Assembly (NCBI GenBank): GCA_004357415.1
Contig: SMVY01000015.1
Coordinates: forward strand, 1 to 13,248
Direction: 5' to 3'
DNA length: 13,248 bases
Source of the DNA: Gemmatimonadota bacterium
GTDB taxonomy: Bacteria; Gemmatimonadota; Gemmatimonadetes; Gemmatimonadales; GWC2-71-9
Within the stretch, counting starts at the first letter, position 1, and each line of letters starts with the position of its first letter. Below the pieces are notes generated by a model that ran no database searches, was not told where the DNA came from, and saw nothing but the letters and a program-made list of their open reading frames with translations. Positions 6,174 through 13,127 of this stretch are shown here, one piece after another. Made by a program: the position numbers and the translations under genes.

Positions 6174-7727
6174 ATGCCCGAACCCCGGGAACTCCTGGAA
6201 CTACTCCACCGCCGGCAGGCCGAAGCCGAGCAGGGTGGTGGTCCCGAGCGCATCGCCCAACAGCACGCCAAGGGCAAGCTCACCGCGCGGGAACGCCTTG
6301 ATCTCCTGCTGGACGAAGGGTCGTTTGTCGAGCTGGACCGATTCGTCACCCACCGCATCACCGACTTCGGTTTGGCGGAGCAACGCATCCTGGGCGACGG
6401 CGTGGTAACCGGCTACGGACGGATCGATGGCCGGCTCGTCTACGTCTTCTCCCAGGACTTCACCGTCTTCGGTGGGTCGCTTTCGGAGGCACACGCGGAG
6501 AAGATCTGCAAGGTGCTCGATCTCGCGGTGCGGAACGGGGCGCCGATGATCGGACTCAACGACTCCGGCGGCGCCCGCATTCAGGAAGGTGTCGCGGCGC
6601 TGGGCGGGTACGCCGAGATCTTCCTGCGGAATACCCTGGCCTCCGGAGTAGTGCCGCAAATCTCCGCCATCCTCGGTCCCTGTGCCGGCGGCGCGGTCTA
6701 CAGCCCCGCCATCACCGACTTCATCGCCATGGTCCGGGGCGTTAGCTACATGTTCGTCACCGGGCCCAATGTGGTGAAGACCGTGACCCACGAGGACGTG
6801 TCGTTGGAAGACCTGGGCGGCGCGGACGTCCACGCCTCGAAGTCGGGCGTGGCCCACTTCGCCTACGATTCTGAGCCCGAGTGCCTTGCGGGGTTGCGGG
6901 AGTTGATCGGGTATCTACCCAGCAACAATCTGGACGAGCCGCCGCTGGTGCCCACGGACGACCCCGATGACCGGCGTGACGAGGGGCTCCTCGACATCAT
7001 TCCCGACAGCGCCTCCAAACCGTACGACATGCACCAGGTCATCGGCCGGGTGGTGGACGACGGTCGGTTTCTGGAGGTGCATGCCGATTTCGCCGGCAAC
7101 ATCATCGTTGGGTTCGCCCGGCTGGGTGGACGGTCGGTAGGCGTCATCGCCAATCAGCCCGCCGTGCTCGCGGGCGTGTTGGACATCAACGCCTCGGTCA
7201 AGGGTGCCCGCTTCATCCGGTTTTGTGACGCTTTCAACATCCCGCTCGTCACCTTTGAGGACGTACCCGGGTTTCTCCCCGGCGTGGCGCAGGAGCACGG
7301 CGGCATCATCAAGCACGGGGCCAAACTGCTCTACGCCTACTGCGAGGCGACGGTGCCGAAACTCACGGTGATCACCAGGAAGGCCTATGGCGGTGCCTAC
7401 GATGTCATGAGTTCGAAGCACATCAGGGGAGACATGAACCTGGCATGGCCCTCGGCCGAGATCGCCGTCATGGGCCCCAAGGGCGCGGTCGAGATCCTGT
7501 TCCGCGACCGGATCCAACAGGCGGACGATCCCGAAGCCGAAACCGCCCGATTGATCGAAGACTACAGCGCCAAGTTCGCCAACCCGTACGGTGCGGCTGC
7601 CCGGGGATATGTGGACGACATCATCGACCCGCGGGACACCCGTCCCCGGCTGATCGATGCCCTGAGGACGCTGGTGGCAAAGCGCGACAGGAACCCGCCC
7701 CGCAAGCACGGCAACCTCCCCCTGTAG
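6174..7727 (+). CDS. Acyl-CoA carboxylase carboxyltransferase (beta) subunit, probably propionyl-CoA type
   Basis: This subunit moves carboxyl from carboxybiotin to an acyl-CoA. The 517 residues match the PccB/AccD5 family (about 510-540). Both halves of the crotonase-like fold are visible: DSGGARIQEG at 130-139 and GPCAGGAVYSP from 168 in the N half, and DVPGFLPG from 363, EHGGIIKHGAK from 374 and RKAYGGAYDVM ending at 411 in the C half. Asp410 in AYDVM corresponds, as I recall, to the residue that favours propionyl-CoA in actinobacterial PccB/AccD5, while acetyl-CoA enzymes tend to have a hydrophobic residue there. ATG at 6174 follows a GGTGAGG site with a 6-nt gap. A start at 6117 would run through the hairpin and lacks support. 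Biotin carboxylase and carrier genes lie downstream on the same strand, completing the enzyme. Methylmalonyl-CoA or other acyl substrates remain possible. Confidence 0.93.
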   Translation: MPEPRELLELLHRRQAEAEQGGGPERIAQQHAKGKLTARERLDLLLDEGSFVELDRFVTHRITDFGLAEQRILGDGVVTGYGRIDGRLVYVFSQDFTVFGGSLSEAHAEKICKVLDLAVRNGAPMIGLNDSGGARIQEGVAALGGYAEIFLRNTLASGVVPQISAILGPCAGGAVYSPAITDFIAMVRGVSYMFVTGPNVVKTVTHEDVSLEDLGGADVHASKSGVAHFAYDSEPECLAGLRELIGYLPSNNLDEPPLVPTDDPDDRRDEGLLDIIPDSASKPYDMHQVIGRVVDDGRFLEVHADFAGNIIVGFARLGGRSVGVIANQPAVLAGVLDINASVKGARFIRFCDAFNIPLVTFEDVPGFLPGVAQEHGGIIKHGAKLLYAYCEATVPKLTVITRKAYGGAYDVMSSKHIRGDMNLAWPSAEIAVMGPKGAVEILFRDRIQQADDPEAETARLIEDYSAKFANPYGAAARGYVDDIIDPRDTRPRLIDALRTLVAKRDRNPPRKHGNLPL

Positions 7728-7778
7728 CCCTGGGCGTAAGGCGAGCGATTTGGTCGGCATTGGAGGAGGAAAGCTGGG

Positions 7779-7817
7779 TTGGCACTGGCACGATTCGGGC
7801 ATCGGCCTCATTATTGA
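7779..7817 (+). other. Possible 12-codon upstream reading frame with a strong ribosome binding site
   Basis: GGAGGAGG (7762-7769) is the strongest Shine-Dalgarno match in the window and sits 9 nt before a TTG at 7779. That frame encodes MALARFGHRPHY and stops with TGA at 7815-7817, 25 nt before the proposed start of the next gene. It may be a leader peptide, or the purine run may be chance. Confidence 0.2.
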
Positions 7818-7842
7818 GTCTTATCCCATAGGGGTATTCCAC

Positions 7843-8829
7843 TTGGTACCAGGTTTCTTTCGGCGACACGTTTACGGTGGTCTTGCCATCGTCCTTGCCA
7901 CGGCCATGCTGCCGGGTTTGGTACGTCCGGCCATGGCCCAGGGCGCCGTCGATCCCAATGTCGCTCCCCGCGCCGCCGCTCTGGAACGCGCCGGCGACTG
8001 GACCGGGGCCACCGAGATGCTGGGCCGGTACCTGGCCACCGCTCCCGGTGACGGCCGGGCCTGGTTCCAGTTTGGCCGCATGTATCTCCTGGCGGCCCGG
8101 CAGTGGCATGTCCAGGGACACGAGGGCGACCCCGACGGGGCTCTCTACCTCGACCTGGCCGCCATCGCCTTCGACAAAGCCATCGAACTGCAGATCGACT
8201 CAGGCCGGGTGTATCGTGGCACCGTGGAAATGGAGCGCGGCGTCCTGAGGATGGAACAGGGTGGGTGGAGCGCGCTGGCGGCTGTCGATCCGCGCAGGAC
8301 GACGCCGGTGCCGGGATTCGTGCTCGAACTGGGCGCCAACCTCGTCGCCTCCTGTCCCAGCAACGCTATCCTGGTACCGGGGAATCAACTCGAGTCCCTG
8401 GCCGCCTGGCTGGCCTCCGTCGAGCTGGGCTTCCGCCGGGATGTGTTTCCGCTGCTACCGGAGCGTTTCCAGGACGATTCACTCTATCGGCGACAGGTCG
8501 CCGTCACCTTGGAACTGGCCGGTTCGGCGGGTGTGACCGCGGCGGCAACGGAACGGACGCTGTGCCTGACCCCGTTTGCGGATTCGAGCCGCTTCGGTGG
8601 TGAGGAGTGGTCGGTGACGCAGCTGGCCCTCGTCACCGGCGCTGCGCCGGCGCTCCCTGCCCATGTCCTGAGCATCACCCAGCTACAGCAAAGCCATCAA
8701 CAACGGCCTACCGCGTGGACCGAAGCGGTCACCGCCGTCTACCTCCAAGCCGCCCGGCGGAACGTTCTGCTGTGCGGTGGCCTTCTTTCCTACTTGAAGG
8801 ATCCCGCCATTACCACATGCGGCCGGTAG
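7843..8829 (+). CDS. Exported protein with TPR-like helices, function unknown
   Basis: No named family is recognised. With a TTG start at 7843 the product has 328 residues and a clear Sec signal peptide: basic RRH at 7-9, a hydrophobic stretch to about residue 27, and an AMA-Q cleavage site after Ala32. The mature part begins with a TPR-like helical pair (about 44-88: AAALERAGDW, then a helix containing WFQFGRMYLLAAR) and a possible second one near 105-140. The rest is mixed and has four scattered cysteines. An AGGGG site lies 8 nt before the TTG. An in-frame TTG at 7750 would bury the signal peptide. The gene starts 115 bp after the carboxyltransferase gene, and its last 13 bp overlap the biotin carboxylase start. 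It is thus wedged inside the carboxylase cluster, yet its product should leave the cytoplasm, so a direct role in the enzyme is unlikely. Confidence 0.75.
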   Translation: MVPGFFRRHVYGGLAIVLATAMLPGLVRPAMAQGAVDPNVAPRAAALERAGDWTGATEMLGRYLATAPGDGRAWFQFGRMYLLAARQWHVQGHEGDPDGALYLDLAAIAFDKAIELQIDSGRVYRGTVEMERGVLRMEQGGWSALAAVDPRRTTPVPGFVLELGANLVASCPSNAILVPGNQLESLAAWLASVELGFRRDVFPLLPERFQDDSLYRRQVAVTLELAGSAGVTAAATERTLCLTPFADSSRFGGEEWSVTQLALVTGAAPALPAHVLSITQLQQSHQQRPTAWTEAVTAVYLQAARRNVLLCGGLLSYLKDPAITTCGR

Positions 8830-10322
8830 GCCGCGTTCTCGTCGCCAATCGCGGCGAGATTGCTCTTCGCATCATCCGCGCGTGCCATGAAGAGGGCCTC
8901 GAGGCCGTCGCCGTGTATTCCTCGGTCGACCGCGGGGCGCAGCACGTTGCCCAAGCTGATGCCGCCGTGGCCATCGGCGGCGCCCCAGCGGCCGAGAGTT
9001 ATCTGGTCATCGACCGGCTGATCGCGGCGGCGCGATCCTCCGGTGCGGAATTGATCCACCCCGGTTACGGCTTTCTGGCCGAGCGCGCCGAGTTCGCCGA
9101 TGCCGTGGCCGCTGCCGGTCTCGGCTACGTCGGTCCGCCGGCGTCGGCGATTCGGGCGATGGGCAACAAGACGGAAGCCCGCCGCTGGATGGCGGAAGCC
9201 GGCGTGCCGGTAGTTCCCGGGAGCGACGGACCTGTCCACGACCCAGCCGAGGCCCAGCGCGTGGCCCAACGGATCGGCTACCCGGTCATGGTCAAGGCGG
9301 TGGCCGGTGGTGGGGGGAAGGGCATGCGCGTGGTGGCCGGGCCGGAAGAGCTGGCCGGGGCGCTGCAGGCGGCAGCGTCCGAGGCCGAGAAAGCGTTCGG
9401 GGATTCCAGCGTATACCTGGAGAAATTCATCGAACGGCCCCGGCACGTGGAAATTCAGATCCTGGCCGACGAGCACCGCACGATACATCTCGGTGAACGG
9501 GAGTGTTCCGTGCAACGGCGCCATCAAAAGCTGGTCGAAGAAGCTCCGTCGGTCGCGGTCTCCCCCGAGCTTCGGGCCGCCATGGGCAAAGCGGCGGTAG
9601 CCGGCGCCCTGGCAGTCGGCTATCGCGGAGCGGGGACGTGTGAGTTCCTCCTGGCCGCGGACGGATCGTTCTACTTCCTCGAAATGAACACTCGGATCCA
9701 GGTCGAGCATACCGTCACGGAGATGGTTTACGGGGTGGACCTCGTGCGGGAGCAGTTGCGTATCGCCCGGGGCCAGCCGATGTCGGTCCCCAGCGGTCCG
9801 CTGGCGCCCCATGGGTGGTCGATCGAATGCCGCATTACCAGCGAAGACCCAAGCAATGAAATGCTGCCGTCCACGGGCACCGTGCGCTATCTGCGGACGC
9901 CTGGCGGCCCGGGTGTCCGCTGGGACGGAGCCATCCAAGTCGGCGATGAGATCACCCTGTACTACGATTCGCTCCTGGGCAAGCTGATCGTCTGGGCTCC
10001 GGACCGAGAAGCGGCGTTGGGGCGGATGCGCCGCGCCCTCGACGAGCTGATTGTCGTAGGGGTAGCGACCAACCAGGGGTTCTACCGGCGGTTGTTCCAA
10101 GACGAGGCTTTCTGCCGCGGAGATATCGACATCCAATTCCTGGATCGCCGGCAGGACCTGCTGGCAGGGGTGCACGATGAGAGCCTCATCGTGACCGTCG
10201 CTGTGGCCGCGGCCCTGGCCGAGGATCAGGCCCGCCGGAGCCGGGCGCCGACGGTGGGTGCCGACGGGTGGCGTGCCCGGAAGGCATGGCTCCAGGCCGC
10301 CCGCCACGAAGCGTTGCGGTGA
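8817..10322 (+). CDS. accC: Biotin carboxylase subunit of acyl-CoA carboxylase
   Basis: The enzyme carboxylates the biotin on the carrier protein using ATP and bicarbonate. Its 501 residues align to E. coli AccC almost position for position: VANRGEIALRI near the start, the glycine-rich ATP lid GGGGKGM at 164-170, ECSVQRRHQK with Cys230 and Lys238, and EMNTRIQVEH at 289-298, which includes the metal-binding Glu and the catalytic Arg293. It runs about 50 residues past AccC with an Ala/Arg-rich tail but has no BT or biotinyl domain, so it is the stand-alone type, not a PccA fusion. ATG at 8817 begins just before the first conserved strand. The nearest Shine-Dalgarno match is 15 nt away, so translation is probably coupled to the upstream gene it overlaps by 13 bp. 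The carrier is encoded two genes downstream. Confidence 0.95.
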   Translation: MRPVGRVLVANRGEIALRIIRACHEEGLEAVAVYSSVDRGAQHVAQADAAVAIGGAPAAESYLVIDRLIAAARSSGAELIHPGYGFLAERAEFADAVAAAGLGYVGPPASAIRAMGNKTEARRWMAEAGVPVVPGSDGPVHDPAEAQRVAQRIGYPVMVKAVAGGGGKGMRVVAGPEELAGALQAAASEAEKAFGDSSVYLEKFIERPRHVEIQILADEHRTIHLGERECSVQRRHQKLVEEAPSVAVSPELRAAMGKAAVAGALAVGYRGAGTCEFLLAADGSFYFLEMNTRIQVEHTVTEMVYGVDLVREQLRIARGQPMSVPSGPLAPHGWSIECRITSEDPSNEMLPSTGTVRYLRTPGGPGVRWDGAIQVGDEITLYYDSLLGKLIVWAPDREAALGRMRRALDELIVVGVATNQGFYRRLFQDEAFCRGDIDIQFLDRRQDLLAGVHDESLIVTVAVAAALAEDQARRSRAPTVGADGWRARKAWLQAARHEALR

Positions 10323-11554
10323 CCGACCCGCAGGCCGAAACCGCAGTCACCATCGAACGGATTGCAGCGGGCGGCGACGGGGTGGGCCGCTGGCCCGACG
10401 GTCGGGTGGTGTTCGTGCCGCGCACGGCGCCGGGCGACCGGGTCGTGGTGACCCTGGCGCTCGACCGGCCCCGCTACCTCAAGGGCGAACTACAGCGCGT
10501 GGTAGAGCCGGGTCCGCACCGAGTGACGCCATCGTGCGCCCACTACGACGACGACCAGTGCGGCGGTTGTCAGCTGCAGCACCTGGACGAATCCGCCCAG
10601 CAGGCCGCCAAGCGCACCATCGTCGGCGACGCGCTGCGCCGGCTGGCCGGCCTGGACGTCGCCGACCCCCCGATCGAAGGTGCCGATGAGCCCTGGGGGT
10701 ACCGCCGCAAGATCACCCTCAGCCGGGCGGAGACTGGGGGCTTCGGATTCCACCGGCGACAGCCGTTGGGATCGGTCTTCCCGCTCGATCATTGCCGGAT
10801 CGCTGCGCCCTCATTGATGGAGATGTGGCAGGTGCTCAGGGCTCACCCGGAGGTCATTCCCCGGCGGGCCGACCGGCTCTCCTTGCGTGAAGACGGGACC
10901 GGCGGCCGGCACGTCGTGGCCCACGGCGTCGCTCCAGATGGCTGGCCCCAGTCGGGGGCCTGCGCCGCACTGCTCGAATCGGCCGGCATCGAGGCCAGTA
11001 TCTGGCTGGCCGACTCCCCAGACGGCGCCAGGCGAGTGGCCGGCCCAGAGGCTAGAGTGGCCGGCCTGGCGTTCGAGCAAATCAACCCGGCCATGGGCGC
11101 CCGGGTTCGCCGGGATGCCGTTGCCCGTCTGGGGTCCCTGGCTGGACGCCACGTGTGGGACCTCTACGCCGGGATCGGCGAAACGGCGTCCCTCCTGGTT
11201 GAGGCGGGCGCCGCCGTCAGCTGCGTGGAGTTGGCCGGCGATGCCGTTCGCTCCGCCCCCGAGCAGGCCGGCGTCCGCTGGTTCGAGGGCCCGGCGGAAA
11301 CCGTGGTCCCGGGATTGGACCCTCCCGATCTGGTGATCACCAACCCGCCCCGCACCGGGATGGGCAAGGCGGTGATCGAGGCGCTTCTGGCCGCGGCCCC
11401 AGAGCGGATCGTCTACCTTTCCTGCGATCCGGCGACCATGGCGCGGGATATCAAGCGGCTGGCCGGGGGATTCGTCGTTACCGAGGTGACGGCATACGAT
11501 CTCTTTCCCCAGACGGCCCACGTGGAGGCGGTGACCCTCCTGGAGCGGCGATGA
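10319..11554 (+). CDS. TRAM-domain 23S rRNA/tRNA (uracil-5-)-methyltransferase, RlmD/RlmC/TrmA family
   Basis: The family makes 5-methyluridine in 23S rRNA or tRNA with S-adenosylmethionine. The 411 residues contain an N-terminal TRAM-like beta-barrel (about 10-65), an iron-sulphur cysteine set (Cys73, Cys81, Cys84 and probably Cys159), the FEQINPAMG-type motif before the catalytic domain, the SAM-binding DLYAGIGE at 281-288, NPPRTGMG at 342-349, the nucleophile Cys369 in LSCDPATMARDI, and FPQTAHVE ending in the likely base Glu403. TRAM favours an RlmD-like enzyme, whereas NPPR and the flanking residues resemble RlmC, so the target base is not assigned. GTG at 10319 overlaps the accC stop as GTGA; the gene's own stop overlaps the next ATG as ATGA. 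This locks it between two carboxylase subunit genes. The C-x7-C-x2-C spacing differs slightly from the C-x5-C-x2-C of E. coli RlmD. Confidence 0.9.
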   Translation: MTDPQAETAVTIERIAAGGDGVGRWPDGRVVFVPRTAPGDRVVVTLALDRPRYLKGELQRVVEPGPHRVTPSCAHYDDDQCGGCQLQHLDESAQQAAKRTIVGDALRRLAGLDVADPPIEGADEPWGYRRKITLSRAETGGFGFHRRQPLGSVFPLDHCRIAAPSLMEMWQVLRAHPEVIPRRADRLSLREDGTGGRHVVAHGVAPDGWPQSGACAALLESAGIEASIWLADSPDGARRVAGPEARVAGLAFEQINPAMGARVRRDAVARLGSLAGRHVWDLYAGIGETASLLVEAGAAVSCVELAGDAVRSAPEQAGVRWFEGPAETVVPGLDPPDLVITNPPRTGMGKAVIEALLAAAPERIVYLSCDPATMARDIKRLAGGFVVTEVTAYDLFPQTAHVEAVTLLERR

Positions 11555-12075
11555 AATACTTCGTGACGATCGATGACCGGGAGCTGGAGGTGACCGTCGA
11601 GGGCGACCGGGTGACGGTCGACGGGACGGTGGTCCGGGCCGAGCTGACCGCTGTCCCGGGCACGCCCCTCAAGCAGCTGACCATCGATGGGAAAACGCTC
11701 CACTGGCCCATGGAACGGGCCCCTGACGGGGGAGGGGGGGGGCGCTGGGTGGTGGCCCCGCTGGGTGAGTCGTGGGACGTCGAGGTGCTCGACGAGCGGG
11801 CCCGGCACATCCGGCGGCTCACCGGCTCGGGGCAGCGGAAGAGCGGCGAGAACGTGCTCAAGGCGCCGATGCCGGGCCTGGTGGTCCGAGTCGAGGTCGA
11901 GCCGGGGCAGGCGGTGGTGGCAGGCCAGGGGATAGTGGTGCTGGAGGCCATGAAGATGGAGAACGAATTGCGTGCCTCGGCGGCGGCAACGGTGGCGGCC
12001 GTCCGGGTGGTGCCGGGCGCGACGGTGGAAAAGGGGGAGGTCCTGGTCGAGTATTCGCTTGGCCCGGGCGCTTGA
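11551..12075 (+). CDS. Biotin carboxyl carrier protein of acyl-CoA carboxylase
   Basis: The carrier shuttles biotin between the biotin carboxylase and carboxyltransferase. The 174-residue protein ends in a biotinyl domain (about 101-171) with APMPG at 105-109 and the biotinylation motif EAMKMEN, where Lys135 is the attachment site. The second half of the hammerhead (residues 142-171) is complete. The first 90 residues form a beta-rich domain unlike the Ala/Pro-rich front of E. coli AccB; they may match the BT region that precedes the biotinyl domain in fused propionyl-CoA carboxylase alpha chains. A glycine run at 60-64 is encoded by G5-A-G9 and acts as a loop. ATG at 11551 overlaps the methyltransferase stop by 4 bp. 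The stop codon lies within the -35 box of the rplM promoter, so the carboxylase block ends here. Confidence 0.92.
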   Translation: MKYFVTIDDRELEVTVEGDRVTVDGTVVRAELTAVPGTPLKQLTIDGKTLHWPMERAPDGGGGGRWVVAPLGESWDVEVLDERARHIRRLTGSGQRKSGENVLKAPMPGLVVRVEVEPGQAVVAGQGIVVLEAMKMENELRASAAATVAAVRVVPGATVEKGEVLVEYSLGPGA

Positions 12076-12095
12076 CCTAAGCCGATATGCCCGGG
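12062..12095. repeat. Repeated GCCCGGG around the rplM promoter
   Basis: GCCCGGG occurs at 12062-12068 (inside palindromic GCCCGGGC) and again at 12089-12095, ending right at the -10 box. CCCGGGC at 12063-12069 and GCCCGGG at 12089-12095 also form a perfect 7-bp inverted repeat around the -35 box. It could be an operator, a transcript hairpin or GC-rich coincidence. Confidence 0.3.
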
Positions 12096-12101
12096 TATCT
12101 T
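12072..12101 (+). promoter_or_regulatory. Predicted promoter for rplM-rpsI
   Basis: TTGACC (12072-12077, 5/6 of consensus) and TATCTT (12096-12101, 4/6) are 18 nt apart. The -35 overlaps the stop codon of the biotin carrier gene. Transcription near 12108 would leave a leader of about 38 nt. Confidence 0.5.
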
Positions 12102-12145
12102 ATGGGTCTGTGTAAATTTGGGGTTCCTCAGCGGACAGTGGAGTC

Positions 12146-12598
12146 ATGCGGACGTATTCACAACGGCCTTCGGACATCTCGCACGACTGGTATCTGGTTG
12201 ATGCCAGCAACGTGCCGCTCGGCCGGCTGGCCACGACAGTGGCCCAGCTGATCCGGGGTAAGCACAAGCCCACCTTCACGCCGCACATGGACGGCGGGGA
12301 CTTCGTGGTGGTGATCAACGCGGAAAAAGTGCGGCTGTCCGGCCGGAAAATGGATCAGAAGACGTACTTTTCGCATTCCGGCTACATGGGGCACGAGAAG
12401 CACATCCCGGTGCGGACGATGTTGGCCAAGCACCCTGATCGGGTCATCGAAAAGGCCGTGTTCGGCATGCTGCCCAAGACCACGTTGGCACGGCAGAAGC
12501 TGCGGGGCAAGCTCAAGGTGTACGCCGGTGGTGAGCATCCCCACCAAGCGCAACGGCCCAAGCCCTTCCCGATTCAGGCTAGCAAGGTAGGCGTATGA
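12146..12598 (+). CDS. rplM: 50S ribosomal protein L13
   Basis: L13 is an early-assembly protein of the large subunit. The 150 residues show the family pattern throughout: WYLVDASNVPLGRLAT at 15-30, an LIRGKHKPTFTPHMDGGDFVV stretch starting at 35, the signature GMLPK at 107-111, and LKVYAGGEHPHQAQRP at 123-138. The first 12 residues and the basic end are normal variation. ATG at 12146 is the only start that keeps the full N terminus. The GTGGAG just before it leaves only 2 nt of spacing, so the ribosome binding site is poor. The stop overlaps the rpsI start (ATGA), the usual L13-S9 pairing. Confidence 0.97.
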   Translation: MRTYSQRPSDISHDWYLVDASNVPLGRLATTVAQLIRGKHKPTFTPHMDGGDFVVVINAEKVRLSGRKMDQKTYFSHSGYMGHEKHIPVRTMLAKHPDRVIEKAVFGMLPKTTLARQKLRGKLKVYAGGEHPHQAQRPKPFPIQASKVGV

Positions 12599-12996
12599 CG
12601 GACACTATCGAGTTGAGGTGGAACGCGGTCGGTCGTCGCAAGACGAGCGTGGCGCGCGTGTACCTCACGCCGGGCACCGGGAAATGGGACATCAACGGTC
12701 GGACGTTGGGCGACTACTTCCCGCGCTTGTCGCTGGTGCAGCACATTCAGCAGTCCTTCACCGCCACCGATACCCTCGGGGCCTTCGACGTCAAGGCGCG
12801 AGTGCGGGGCGGCGGTCAGTCGGGACAAGCGGGCGCGTTGCGCCTGGCGATCGCGCGGGCCCTGCTGCGGGCCGACGAAATCCACCGGCTCAAGTTGCGA
12901 GCCGCCGGGTTGTTGACCCGGGACGCGCGCAAAGTTGAGCGTAAGAAGCCCGGTCGTCCGGGAGCGCGGAAGCGGTTCCAGTTCTCCAAGCGGTAG
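12595..12996 (+). CDS. rpsI: 30S ribosomal protein S9
   Basis: S9 reaches toward the P-site tRNA with its basic tail. The 133-residue protein has GRRKTSVARVYL at 13-24, the signature GGGQSGQAGALRLAIARAL at 72-90, and the very basic C terminus ending KRFQFSKR, whose last residues contact the P-site tRNA anticodon stem-loop in known ribosomes. ATG at 12595 overlaps the rplM stop by 4 bp and is preceded by AAGGTAGG inside rplM, so both coupling and direct initiation are possible. The length is normal for the family (about 130). Confidence 0.97.
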   Translation: MTDTIELRWNAVGRRKTSVARVYLTPGTGKWDINGRTLGDYFPRLSLVQHIQQSFTATDTLGAFDVKARVRGGGQSGQAGALRLAIARALLRADEIHRLKLRAAGLLTRDARKVERKKPGRPGARKRFQFSKR

Positions 12997-13004
12997 GCTG
13001 GGCC

Positions 13005-13022
13005 GGCCGGCTGGGACCGGCC
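13005..13022 (+). terminator. GC-rich hairpin directly after rpsI
   Basis: GGCCGG (13005-13010) pairs with CCGGCC (13017-13022) around a 6-nt loop, 8 bp past the rpsI stop. No T-run follows, so it may be an RNA end-protecting or pausing structure, not an intrinsic terminator. A shifted pairing using 13001-13006 is also possible. Confidence 0.35.
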
Positions 13023-13041
13023 AATCACACACATCGCAGGA

Positions 13042-13077
13042 TCCCGACCGGGGTGCCCCTCCGGGGTTCGGTCGGGA
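13042..13077 (+). promoter_or_regulatory. Long stem-loop in the rpsB leader
   Basis: TCCCGACCG (13042-13050) and CGGTCGGGA (13069-13077) form a perfect 9-bp stem enclosing an inner CCCC/GGGG stem (13056-13059, 13063-13066). It ends 50 nt before the rpsB ATG and has no T-run. A leader element controlling S2 synthesis is a possible role, since rpsB leaders in several bacteria bind S2. Confidence 0.4.
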
Positions 13078-13127
13078 GATGAATGCGGTGGCGGATCAAC
13101 CCTTTGCGTGACAGGACCAGGACAGGA

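Noticed and set aside
8790..10307. A long minus-strand frame opposite accC
   Set aside because: It is antisense to a clearly conserved enzyme, has no recognisable motif, and has the composition of a GC-rich shadow frame.
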